The position numbers and the translations under genes are program-made. DNA of 64,000 bases from Cyanoderma ruficeps (lineage: Eukaryota; Chordata; Aves; Passeriformes; Timaliidae): NCBI GenBank assembly GCA_008694505.1, contig VZDJ01000046.1, forward strand, positions 1,334,121 to 1,398,120, written 5' to 3'. Each line of letters starts with the position of its first letter. The stretch's first letter is position 1. Under the pieces are notes generated by a model. It made no database searches. It saw only the letters and a list, made by a program, of their open reading frames with translations, and was not told the DNA's origin. Positions 12,341 through 23,385 of the stretch are shown piece after piece.

Positions 12341-13319
12341 GAAGTTTAATCTGCAAAGAAACCTGGATTTCATGCATGTTCAGCCCCTGTGAGAAAGGGG
12401 TGGGTGTTTGAAGAATAGAAAAAAAAGAGGGTTAAGAAGAACCCTTATTTTTTATCAGTGGAAATCTACTTGCTTAACCCAAGCCAGTGATCAACCCCAG
12501 CACCACCATCAAGTGCCCTTAACAAGTGACTAATCTGCCTGACACATCAAATTGCAGCAGTGATTAAGCCCCTCTGATCAATACAATTGATAATGGCTCC
12601 TAAACAAAGCTTTCTTTCCAGAATGTACTGAGACGCTGTTTATTTCCACTCATTTGATTAGAAAGGATGACAAATCCCTCGTTAAACCTCAAGTGATTCT
12701 CCTTTTCCTGAAAAGGCGTGGGAAGTGGAGAAGGTGACACAACTACCTGGCCATAAATCAAAGTTTTACGATGCAGATCACAGGGAGCCTCAGTTGCTTT
12801 CCATCCTCCTGTTCTGGGGGACGGAACTAGGTTAAAATCACGTTTTTCCTCAGAGTTTTACTAGGATTTCACTTTCCAGCAACACTCAGATGAAACAACC
12901 ATCACCTTCATACGATCTCACATCACCACCTTCATGAGATTTCTCTCCAACAAACTTCCCCCTCTCCCCCAGCCGTCAAAGTCCAAAGTTTGATTTTACA
13001 GCTCAGCCTCATTTATTGAGCTATGGATCCCCACTCCAGAAAAACACCTTCTCTGACCTACTTGTGCTCACATGCTGTGATCACTCTGAGGGGGAAACAC
13101 ATCCTGTGTAGGCACTTGGGAATTATTTGTCCACACAGCACATGGCAGAGCTCTCCATACACTTGTCCAGTCACCCATTTAAGGACCAACAATTCTGTTT
13201 TTTTTCTGTTGCCTCCAGGGCAGTTGTGAGTGTCTGGATAATAAAGTCAGGTATTGATCTCCTAAATACCTGCTGATGTTTTGGGGTGAATGGATGCCAA
13301 CTGCTTTCCACAGAGGAAG

Positions 13320-13560
13320 GGATCTTAAAATCATCTCCTTCCAACCCTCTTCCATGGGCAGGGACAACTTCCACTATCCCAGGTTGCTCCAAACCCCGTC
13401 CAACCTGGTCTTGGACAATTCCAGGGATGGAGCAGCCACAGCTTCTCTGGGCACCCTGTGCCAGGGGCTCACACCACCCTCTCAGGGAAGGATTTCTTCG
13501 GAGTACCCAATTTAACCTGCTCTCTTTCACTTTGAATCCATTCCTCTTTGTCCTGTCAGT
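13320..13560 (-). mobile_element. CR1 LINE 3' tail
   Basis: It runs from ATCTTAAAATCATCTCCTTCC through CCAGGGATGGAGCAGCCAC to CCTCTTTGTCCTGTCAG. The terminal bases of the element are missing. Confidence 0.85.
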
Positions 13561-14520
13561 CCAGTTCCAGTACTGTCTCCATGGACAAAACCATTTTCCT
13601 GTGCTCAAAACTGCAATTTCTGAATCAGCCCAATTCATCAGTAGCGACTGATGGAAATGCAGATATATCCCAGCCTAATATTTCAGTATTCCATCAGGGA
13701 AAAAAAACCCCAAAACCTTCCAATGGGTTTCTATATACTTGATTTGGGCATTAATGACTTGCAACATGGCTGTGTGCCTTTACTTTGGAATTGGAAAAAA
13801 TACTTGCATTGGTTTAGTTCTGTTGTTACAGAAAAGAAAAAAAAAAAAGCTGTTTTGGATCAAACTTTCCAATGAGAAAAATCATTCTGGGAAAAGCAGA
13901 AAAAGTGTTATCACTTCAATTATTTATTCTCCTTTTAAGTTTTTAAGTATTGTATTTAATTTAATTTCTTTAAATATCCATGAAAACGAAATGAAGCGTT
14001 TAGCTGGCTTTCAGATGAAGGCTTTTATCCACCCTGAGTTCTCCCTTCACCGGATTCCATAAGAACATTTCTTCAAAAGGCTCCATTTAACTGCACAGGG
14101 ACACTTGAAACAGCTTCCAAATCAAAGACAACCATCCCTTAGTAGATAAAAGCAGAGGCCAAAAGCCTTCCTGGCATCCAGTGAAGCTCCTGCTGGGATC
14201 ATCTTGTCCCATTATTCTGTTCCATCAGAACAGCCCTTCAGTCTGTGGCCTGGCTGCGAGCATTGCCAATGGAGAGTTTCCTCTTCCACTTTTCCCTCTT
14301 TCGGGAGGAGGGATGCAAATATCAAGCAGGATTTGAGATTCATCTTCCCAGCCCTTTTCCCAGCAAAATGATCCCTGCTTTTTGGATCCTGGAAGTCTCA
14401 CCTGGCTCCCTACACACCCTTCACTGACAGACACGGGGTTGGTAACTTGGGAGAGGCTTTGGAGGGGGAGAGAACCAACTGGATGCCTTAACCTGGGGTT
14501 CTACAGCTTTGCTGCGGACA

Positions 14521-14559
14521 GGGTGGGATGGGATAGGATGGGATTGAATGGGATGGGGC
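14521..14559 (+). repeat. GGGAT-type short tandem repeat with a G-quadruplex motif
   Basis: GGGTGGGATGGG is followed after seven bases by another GGG, and GGGAT-like units continue to GGGATGGGGC. Four G-runs with short loops meet the usual G-quadruplex pattern on the plus strand. Confidence 0.7.
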
Positions 14560-15151
14560 AGCACCAAAACCTTCCTGCTTTCCTGATGATTGAAGAAGAA
14601 AAGGGTTAAGGAGAGCAAAAACCCATCCAGGGGGATTTCTCGGTGTGGTGAAAGCACCATGAACAAGGAGAAGATCTCAGCTGCCTGTCCCAGTTCCAGA
14701 AATACTTCACAGCCTTGGGGCACCCTCTGCCTTCACCGTGAGGACTGGAGCAATTTTGGCATAGGGGAGGGAGGGCAGTTCAGTCTAAGGACATGGTCAC
14801 AACGACTTCTCTTGAAGTAATCCAAGGCCTCGAAGAACTTCAAGCTTTCAGTTCCCAAGGAAAAATCAGAAAAATTCCAGTTCAGAGAGGTGGACAACTG
14901 TGATTAAACCCACTGAAACACCTCAGCTGGGCTTTCCCAGCCAGGAGGCTGCAAGAGAACCTGCAGAGCTGCTGGAACTCCTGGCTGACTGAACTGTGCT
15001 TTGGGAACAGCCATTTCTCTCCCTCCTGAAGGGAAGCTGGAGGAATCCTTGCTCCAGCAGCTGAAGGGCTGGGAAATGGCCAGGACAAGGCTGCTGTGAG
15101 GCTGAGGGATGTGGGTTTGCTGGGCAGGGAGGGCTGGGAGTGTTGCCATAC

Positions 15152-15248
15152 CTGAGGTCTGGTTGTCCCAGGTCAGCTCTGCCAGGCACTGGCTGCGCTC
15201 CTCCTCGATCTCCTGCATGATGCTGCACTCCGGCCGCGTGCTGGACGC
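15152..15248 (-). CDS. VIPR1: Exon 2 of the same class B1 GPCR, probably VIPR1: start of the hormone-binding ectodomain
   Basis: This 97-bp exon has an acceptor CCCTCCCTGCAG|GCG with a pyrimidine tract and a CTCAC branch-point candidate, and a donor CTCAG|GTATGG. It encodes 32 residues plus one base of a glycine codon, including PECSIMQEIEEERSQCL and then an N-glycosylation site, NQT. This is the N-terminal helix of a secretin-family ectodomain. The two cysteines are 13 residues apart, the Asn is 8 after the second, and the expected exon 3 Gly-Cys would put the next Cys 13 after the second. As I recall the human proteins, this matches VIPR1 exactly, while GHRHR and VIPR2 have one residue more in the last interval and SCTR and ADCYAP1R1 are longer. 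The CxIMQE..EE core also resembles SCTR, so the name is an inference. It should bind VIP/PACAP-type peptides if VIPR1. No exon 3 signature (W-D-N-x-x-C-W) is seen at 1-15150. Confidence 0.8.
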
Positions 15249-15359
15249 CTGCAGGGAGGGCACAGAAGGGGACAGTGAGCAGAGCCCGTCCTCAGGGAGG
15301 CATTCCTGCAGATTCATGGCCTCCAGAGCACGTTGCAGCTCTCCAGGACCATTGCACAC

Positions 15360-15998
15360 TGTCTTGGGTTGCAATGCAGGATGTAACCAGGGGTGTGGAT
15401 TCTATTATCATCTGCTAAAACTGTGTGGGGAGTGGGGAACTGTTAAAACCAGGTGGGGCAGGGTTCTTTATCTCTTCCAGGACCCATCCTCCCTCCAGGG
15501 GATATCTGCTGTTCATGGGCCATCCAGGCTCACTGCAGGGCTGATACAATTCCATCGTCCCATGGAGAGATGCTCCAGCCAGGGGGAGGAGCCCAGCATT
15601 CCTACCTGGATCAAACCTGGGATTCTGAACACCAGCACAGCCTGTTTGCACTGGATTCCCAGAGGGAGACCAGACCCATCTCAGCACCACTGGACCTTCA
15701 GAGGAAAACTCCACCCTTCTACAGGATCATCTCTGCTCCAACAGAACCACATCTGTGACTGCAGGAGGACTTGACTGGACTGACACCAACACCCTGACCA
15801 ACAGGGGGTCAGGTTGTGTTCTGACTTTGTCAGTGGTTTTTTGTACTACTGCATTTTTATTTTAATACCCCTAGTAAAGAACTGTTATTCCTATTCCCAT
15901 ATCTTTGCCTAATATCCCCTTAATTTCAAAATTATAATAATTCAGAGGAAGGGGGTTTACATCCTCCATTCCAAAGGAATCTCTGGCTTTCCCAGGCA
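15360..15998 (+). mobile_element. ERVL-like solo LTR, 5-bp target duplication, next to exon 2
   Basis: It begins TGTCTTGGGTTGC and ends CCCAGGCA, flanked by the perfect 5-bp duplication CACAC (15355-15359 and 15999-16003). The right part has a T-rich segment and AATACCCCTAGTAAAGAACT. A 5-bp duplication and about 640 bp suit ERVL-type LTRs of birds; I recognise the sequence type but cannot assign a subfamily. It is antisense to the host gene and its duplication ends 106 bp from the first base of exon 2, so the branch point and pyrimidine tract of exon 2 lie in the short strip between. Confidence 0.9.
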
Positions 15999-18123
15999 CA
16001 CACCTGTCTTTCCAAACCAAGACACACAGATGTGCACCCAGCCTTATTTTATGTTTGCTCAAATGAAGGGAGAGAAATACGGAGCCTGCTGAAAAATCAG
16101 CATTTCCCTCCATTGCCTTAGGAAAAAAGAAACCCACAACCTATTTTTATTTTTTTTTCTGATGATCAGGAGCAATTCTGCTGCTTTATGCTCTGGAAAC
16201 CCTTCCTGGCTAACCAACACCACCAGCTATATAGGGCAGGGAGACAGCAGCCTGAATATTCATGCCAGGAGCAGTGGGATCTGTGCTCCGTGGTTTATTC
16301 CCTGTCTCCCGGCTCTCACGCTAATTCAAAGCACAACAAACCCCAAATCAAGTAATGGACGGAATCTCTGATGCAGATTAGAAGATCAAGGAGTTAAAAA
16401 GCAGAAAATTCCCAGTGACAAGACTTTTCCCCCTCGAGTGGTTTCTCCCCAGTCAGGCCTAATCAAGTTGTGTTTGTAGTACAACAGTGGCCATAAATGT
16501 TCAGGTAATTAAGCGTGAACTCCTCAAAACGTGCAATTCATGAACTGCCTCAACCATAAAACGTGGAAATGGTGATTTTTACTCCAGAAAAAGGAGCTGG
16601 GAGCTCACACATATCTCAGTGTCCCCTTGTCACCCCAGCTTGGAGGGGACACCTTGTCCATTGCTATGGTCACAAAGTGAGGCTGCTCCAAACCCCATCT
16701 CTTTTAAAGGGATTGGGAAGGGCACTCAACAGGGAGAAAAGTTCTCAGAAATCCAGCTGCAAAGAGGTGGAGAGAAGGGAATGATGTGAGGAGAGCTGAG
16801 CCTTGGCTTGGGTTTATACTGTCACTGTTAAATGTAATGTGGGGAAAAAACATCAGTGGGGTGAACTTCAGGATCAGATCATGAGGACACAGGAGGAACT
16901 TCTGCCAGTAAGAAGTGATTGATTCACTGTCCCCTCTTGAGGGTTTTGGGATAATCGTATATTTTCATCAGAAATAGGCAGAGAAAATAAATTAAAATAA
17001 TAATAAAAAAAATCTCTTGTCTCATTTTAAAATGCATGAGTTATTGCTCTATTCATATATTTGTCAGTCAAGGTTTTAAGACAAAATGTTCAGCAATCTT
17101 TTGAAGGAATAACTGTTTGATGCAAATTTGGGTTAAAATTATTTTATAATTTAACGCATTAAATTAATTTCACCATTTCCTATTAACCTACCCTGCTCTC
17201 TTCCCTGTTCCATGCTATGCCTGGTTCAGATTTTAATTTCCTTTGGGTTAGGAATGGGCCTTGATTAGTAGTGTATAAACAACTAATTATGTGGTTTCAT
17301 AGTCAAATTAAAAATAAATAAAAATACAAACACTAGAAGAAGGGGAATCGTTTGGAGTTGTCTTCATTCTCAAATATTTCTTTTCCCCAAAGGGAAGCAG
17401 ATCTTTGGAAATTTCATCTTGGCTCATCTGAAATACCATAGATTTATTTTGTTTTGACTTACAGTGCTTCTTGCCATTTTATTTTAACCTTTAAAAAGCA
17501 CGAGGGGAAGCGTGAGAGATTTGCAGAACACTTGCTGGAAAAATAGAGATTGAAATGTTTTCAAAACATTCTGACTTTTTCAAAGGGAAGTTTTAACTCT
17601 CTAGACTTAAACGTTTGCCAAATTCATCTCACATCTATAAATACCTCTGGTTTTCACTTTATAAATTAATTCATACGACTCTAACTTTGATCAGGGCTGG
17701 CAAAGCACTCTGTAGTTCTACAATATATCTGAATTTTTTTTCAGGCAGCAGATTTTACACCAAGCCCATTAGCAAGTACTTCACTGGCACTTCTCCCCTT
17801 CACTAAAATCTCATGCCTGAATTGGATAATTGTATATTCACCTCAATTGCCCAATATTTACTTTTGAGTAACTGGTTTTATCACCTTTAAAAAAACAAAT
17901 GAGGCTCTGTTTTAAAAAGCAGGCTTGTGACAGGCTCAGGTAAACTTGAATATACATAGAATCTTTAAAATCTCTCTTTTATTTTTTTTTGCCATACATA
18001 AAAGAAAATATATCTATGCCAGGCAAAACACTGAAGATAAGAGCGTCCAGCAGCTAAAATACCAGAATACAGAAGATCTTGGATTTTGTAGTGCTGGTAC
18101 TGACTTCTTGTGAGCTTTTAGGG

Positions 18124-19175
18124 AAGGTGGGTGCTGGCAACAACCCCAGGCAGAACTTCAGGCTGAGGGCAGAGGGGTTGGAAAAGGACCTGGGGGTGCT
18201 GGTGGCAGCAGCTGAACGTGAGCCCAGGTGTGGGCCCGATATTCCTGGGTCTGAGAGATTTCAGCCTGCTAGCAGCTGATAACTTTTTCCCAAGGAAAAA
18301 TTTCTCAAGAAAGCATTTTCTCAAAACGACCTTGGCAAACAGCTCTCCTTTCTCAAAATAATCTTTCTCCAGGTGGTGTTTTGCTGTTTCTCTGGTTTAA
18401 CCCCCGGGATTAGAGAGGTGTCGTTCCTATTCACCAACCATGTTAAGTCTGTATGGGAACACCTTATAAAAGGTAGTGAGAATTAGACAATAAAACCTTT
18501 TTTCTATGCTCTTTGCCTTCTGAAATATTTGGAATCGCTCATCTTTCTTTCATGTCCTACAATGACACCCAGGTGTGCCCAGGTGGGCAGGAAGGGCAGG
18601 GGCACTTGGATTGGATCAGGAATTGGGTGTCCATAAGGACCAGGGTGGGGATTGTCCCCTGCTGAGGCCACACCTCCAGTCCTGGGGTCAGCTTTGGGCT
18701 CCTCATGACAAAAAGGACATTGAGGGGCTGGAGCCTGTCCAGAGAAGGAAACAGAGCTGAGGATGGGTCTGGAGCCCCAGGAGAGCCTGAAGGAATTGGG
18801 AAAAGGGCTCAGCCTGGAGAAAAGGAGGCTCAGGGGGGACCTTGTGGCTCTGCACAACTCCCTGACAGGAGGGGACAGCCAAGTGTGGCTCTTCTCCCAG
18901 GTGACAAGTGACAGGACGAGAGGGAGCGGCCTCAAGCTGCACCAGGGGATGTTTAGTTTGGATATTAGGGAAAATTTTTTCACTGAAAGGTTTAACCCTG
19001 GCACAGGCTGCCCAGGGCAGTGGTTGAGTCACTCTCCTCTGGAGACACTTAAAAGCTGTGTAGATGTGACACGTGGGGACATGGGTTAGTGGTGGCCTTG
19101 GCAGTGCTGGGCTAATGACTCCTCCTGATGATCTTGGAGATCTTTCCCAACCTTAATGATTTTATGATTCTATAA
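18124..19175 (+). mobile_element. CR1 LINE, long 3' part, split by an LTR
   Basis: The left part (18124-18228) matches CR1 ORF2 sequence, with GAAAAGGACCTGGGGGTGCT. The right part (18568-19175) carries the ORF2 C-terminus, with [19 protein letters not shown] readable despite frameshifts, and ends in GATTTTATGATTCTAT. An LTR interrupts it at 18229-18567. The reading frame is broken. Confidence 0.9.
18229..18567 (+). mobile_element. Solo LTR of the ERVK-like element (family II, copy 2), nested in CR1
   Basis: It starts TGTGGG, ends AATGACA, and is flanked by the perfect 6-bp duplication CCCAGG (18223-18228 and 18568-18573), which is CR1 sequence. TATA-like CTTATAAAAGG and CAATAAAACC are present. 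It has about 11 bp more near its left end than copy 1 at 8595. Confidence 0.9.
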
Positions 19176-20684
19176 ACAGAGAGTGGGATGTATCCCAGCT
19201 TCTCTGTCAGTGGGACACATCAGCCTCAGTTTTAGCTTAGTCAGAGCTCTATGTTTAGTTTGACCTGATTTTTTACCGTCCCTCTGAGCCCACAGAGAGC
19301 CAGCAAACACCAGCTCTGAAGGCTTTCATCCCACTCCACTGCCCGTGGTTGGACGGCTTCAAACTTAAACACCCAGCACTTAACTGGAAAAGGCCAGTGA
19401 TGTGTGAATTTAATGTCCACAGACCTTTAACTCAATCAAGGTCAACAAACACATCCACACTGGAGGATTTCGAGTTTATGGCTCATTTTGCACATTAACT
19501 AAAGGAGTAAATAAATAACTCTATCGCAGCAACGCTCCTTCAACCTCCTCAGTGATAACAGCAACAACTCACATGTCACAGCTGTCACTGACACAGGGTG
19601 ACAAAGGCAGATGGAATAAAAATAATCCAAAAATATCACAGTTTTAGGTGTCATTAGGACACAGAAAGTGTGTGTGGGGTTTTTGGTGGGTCATCAGGGT
19701 GTCTGTTGAGCAAGGGAACAAGTTCAGCTGCCTTAATTCCCCCTCAGGTGGCAAAATGCTCATGGTTGGAATGAGCCCTCAAGATGCGAGTCCTGCCCAT
19801 CAAAGGGGATATTCCCTGGAGGAAGGCCTAAATAATTATCTTTCTTTTGTCCATTCTTCCTAGAAAAGTTGAATTAGGCTTCATAGACAGCTTTGTACAA
19901 ACTCACTTTACTATTTCTCCATTCCAGGATTCCTTTTCTTTTTTTTTTTTTTTTCTATGTTGTGTTGTTTGGTTTGGGTTTTTTCCTATGGAAAAGGCAG
20001 AGATTTTGGGCTTTGGCCTCTTCCACTGCAATGGGCAACTGGCCACACAGACAAAGGGCTGAGGAGCACATGAATTCACTTTTCCGATCCAGAAAGTAAA
20101 TATAAAACAAAAAGCATGACAAACTCTGCTTAGCTCTGATGTTAACATCAGAGGGTGAGCTGTAATCCCGTGCCTTGGGAATATCCGTGATGGGTGAAGC
20201 TGAAATGTGGTCACCACCCCTCACTGACCCCTCCTGGCGTGCCCAAAACCCCACGCAGAGCTGTGGTGGGTTTGTCAGGGGTCTTCCCACTCATACTCTG
20301 ATCCCTGAGCAGAAAGATGAAGGGAATGTTTTTTTTCTGGATGTGATTTCTTGCAGCCCTGAGCTCTGCAGCAACTCTCACATAACAAGGAGTTGTAACC
20401 AAAGTCTTTATTAATGAGAGTTTTCCTTCCCAACAGATCCTGGGAATTGTTAGGGGATTACTGTGCAGTCTGCTGCTGCAAATAAAGCCTTTGTGTACAC
20501 TCCTTAATTAAATACGATTCCAAGGGTTGCCACAGACTGAAGGAGCTGCAGAAATGTTTAGTCTCATCTGCAGGGCTCTCTGCTCCTCAGAGACAGGCGG
20601 GATCTACAGAAGGAAGGGCTGTGAGCCTCGATGTGTCCCTTTCTCCTGATCCCAGGGTCTTCCTGGGCTCACCTGGAGCTGGAA

Positions 20685-21262
20685 CCTGGAGTCTCCATCC
20701 CCCTCTCACCTGGAGTCTCCATCCCTCTCTCACCTGGAGTCTCCATCCCTCTCTCACCTGGAGTCTCCATCCCTCCCTCACCTGGAGTCTCCATCCCTCC
20801 CTCACCTGGAGTCTCCATCCCTCCCTCACCTGGAGTCTCCATCCCTCCCTCACCTGGAGTCTCCATCCCTCTCTCACCTGGAGTCTCCATCTCTCCCTCA
20901 CCTGGAGTCTCCATCCCTCTCTTATCTGGAGTCTCCATCCCTTTCTCACCTGGAGTCTCCATCTCTCCCTCACCTGGAGTCTCCATCTCTCCCTCACCTG
21001 GAGTCTCCATCCCTCTCTCACTTGGAGTCTCCATCTCTCTCCCACCTGGAGTCTCCATCCCTTTCCCACCTGGAGTCTCCATCCCTCCCTCACCTGGAGT
21101 CTCCATCCCTCCCTCACCTGGAGTCTCCATCCCTCTCTCACCTGGAGTCTCCATCCCTCCCTCACCTGGAGTCTCCATCCCTCTCTCACCTGGAGTCTCC
21201 ATCCCTCCCTCACCTGGAGTCTTCATCCCTCTCTCACCCGGAGTCTCCCTCTCATGTCTGGA
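20685..21262. repeat. 24-bp minisatellite, about 24 units
   Basis: Tandem 24-bp units contain CACCTGGAGTCTCCATCCC and differ mainly at CTCT, CCCT or TTCT. The array is open in several frames on both strands because 24 is a multiple of three and the unit lacks stops. It encodes 8-residue repeats such as METPGERG on one strand and TWSLHPSL on the other. Confidence 0.95.
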
Positions 21263-23054
21263 TGGAGACTCCAGAGATGAGGACGGGGGTGCCCACAGTG
21301 ATAACGGGATTTGGAGTCAAACAAAGGGGGAGGAGAACAGAAAAACCTTGAGATGATGAAATCCCAGCCCTCACCCATTTCTGTTCAACCCAGTGAAAGT
21401 GGGCATGGGTTCACTTCTCCTTCTCTGAGTGACAATTTCTCACCATCCCCACCTTCCCAAAGCTCCTGTGAAAAAAGGAATGCAAAGAGACAAGGGCAAG
21501 TTGCCTTCCTGGAGTTCCTGTAACTTGACTTTGGTCACTGCTCGAGGTGGAGATGAAGTTTCTTAACCCTCCGTCATGTGAACCACAAAGGAAATGAAAG
21601 ATTTTAGCAGGCAGGTCTTATTTCAAGCATCAGAAATGTAACCTCCCCCTGGCTTTCATCCATACTCATTATTTGCAGGAATGTGGGACTGAAGGAACTT
21701 CCCTCAAAACAACCCTGGCTTTGATTTCTTCCGTAACTTCACCCAGCTCTGTCTTAAAACTAGATTTTCAGATTCTTTTTTGGTTTTTTTCCTTTTAAAC
21801 ATCCTCAGGAAAATACAGCTTTACTCCTAAAAACCCTCTGAGTGAGCCAAAAAAAATACAGATCAAGTGTGAAAGTGCAAGAATGAGAAAAGGAAGACAC
21901 CAAGAATTTTTTTTTTTTCTATAGTGATGGGTGACACATTTTCCAACAATGAGGCTGTCAAAAGCTGCAAAAGCTCTGGTGGTCTGGGGAAAATAAAATT
22001 TTAGAACAGGGAGCATTTATGAAGCATTATAATTATTTGTTCCTCTGTAGGACCTTTGTGTAAATCCAAAACCATGTTACAAATGTCGTGACAACGTGGG
22101 GAACTAAATTTTAAATATCTGTAATATAGACAGAATGGAAGAGAAATCCAAATTTAAAAGACTCCAAACCTCCTGTGTGCCCTTTGTAGGATCAATCCAG
22201 GAGGATTTGCAAACCCAGTGATTTTTAAACAGAGAAAAGTTGTTTTCTCCTGTGACCTCTCTTGTGAATAAATTTCTCTGTCACCAACCACCAGTGAGGG
22301 ACCATGGGCAGCAGCACGCGTCCCTGGGAGACTTTTCCAAATAAAAGAGGTCCAGGCAAATGCCCAACTCTCCTGACTCCCACTCAGCTGTTCAAACCAC
22401 TCCACTCCATCTTCCTGCCAGACATAACCCTGCCAATGGCAGATCCATCATTTGAGGAGGAAAGCAGATGTCTTTCCCCAGCCCATCCAAGCAGGCCCTG
22501 CCAAACAAAGGCAAACTTGGCCAAATCGACCCAGCAGCTCCCAGCCTTCCTTTAGTCTGATTGTCCCATTTCTGTGGGAGGGGTTGGAATCTCAAGATAA
22601 AAAAAGGAGCGTTTTGCACAGGGCTTGGAGAGCCAGAGGGAAAGGGCAGCTGAGCAGCTGTGCTCATTAACTCCTTAGGGACAAGTTCGCAAGTGCCTCT
22701 CCTGGAAAAAAAAAAAAAAAAAGAGCTGAATTGAGGTTTTTAAGGAAGAGGTGACAGCCTGGAATTTCAGTTATGACACACAACCTGAGTGAATCCAAAT
22801 GAGCAGGAGACAGCTCTGATGGCACCTTCTGCTCCTTGCTTTGAATTATCACCTGGAGCAGCCAGAGATGAGTTTCCTCTCCAGGAAGCTCAGAGGGAGG
22901 ATGTGGATCCAGGCTGGTGCAGGGATAGAGGGATGCTGCAGCATAGAGCTCAGCAGTGCTCAGATCTGCAGTTGCAGGGTACAGAGCAAAGGACTGCAAC
23001 GTTGCCCTGAGTTTTTTGCCTTCTGTCTTTGTCTCACGCAGCTTCATGCAAACA

Positions 23055-23299
23055 ATGTGTATTTTTAGAATGTTTACATACTTCTCCTCTGAGAGAAGAA
23101 ATGATTGATGGTGATGTCCACCATCCAAATTGAGAGGTGGAAACCTGAAGTAGCCGATCTCTTGACCTCTGTAAAAATGTATATAATGGAGTCAGATTTT
23201 TGAATAAAGTGGAGAAGAGGTTGTTCCCTCTGGTGCTGTGTGCCTGCTTCATCTTTCTGTCGCTGAAGTGGGACACTCCCAGCCTCGACAAACCACATC
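23055..23299 (+). mobile_element. Endogenous retroviral LTR (3' part certain, 5' end uncertain)
   Basis: TATATAATGG (near 23178) and GAATAAAGTGG (near 23203) have LTR-like spacing, and the segment ends CCACA before a leader that resembles a tRNA-primer site. The left boundary is only a guess. Confidence 0.55.
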
Positions 23300-23385
23300 T
23301 AGTGAGCCCCGTCATGTGAGGACTGCAGCCTGGGTCACATCTGGTGATCCCCGGACGTGTGCGGACTGCAGCCTAAACCACACTG
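23300..23385 (+). mobile_element. Retroviral leader with a duplicated primer-binding-site-like sequence
   Basis: Two roughly 42-bp direct copies begin TCTAGTGAGCCCCG and TCTGGTGATCCCCG and both contain GGACTGCAGCCT. The TGGTGATCCCCGGACGTG stretch resembles the tRNA-Trp primer site of alpharetrovirus-like elements. A short internal remnant may follow to about 23480; no gag frame is intact. Confidence 0.5.

Larger units (their letters stand above)
1..15151 (-). other. 5' part of intron 2 of the GPCR gene; no exon 3 found
   Basis: It follows the exon 2 donor GTATGG at 15151. I searched it for the minus-strand exon 3 signature of secretin-family receptors (W-D followed four residues later by C-W) and found none, so intron 2 probably continues past position 1. 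Stretches with nothing recognisable outside the listed repeats are 80-550, 1090-2035, 2945-4165, 5120-5945, 5995-7525, 7860-8130, 9185-9715, 9855-10520, 10665-11315, 11430-12105, 12345-13315 and 13565-15150. Confidence 0.6.

Noticed and set aside
15109..15774. 221-codon plus-strand frame across exon 2 and the LTR
   Set aside because: It is antisense to a spliced exon on one side and solo-LTR sequence on the other, with no independent support.
20587..21356. Open frames of 185-241 codons on both strands as genes
   Set aside because: They are the product of a stop-free 24-bp tandem repeat and occur in both strands and several frames.
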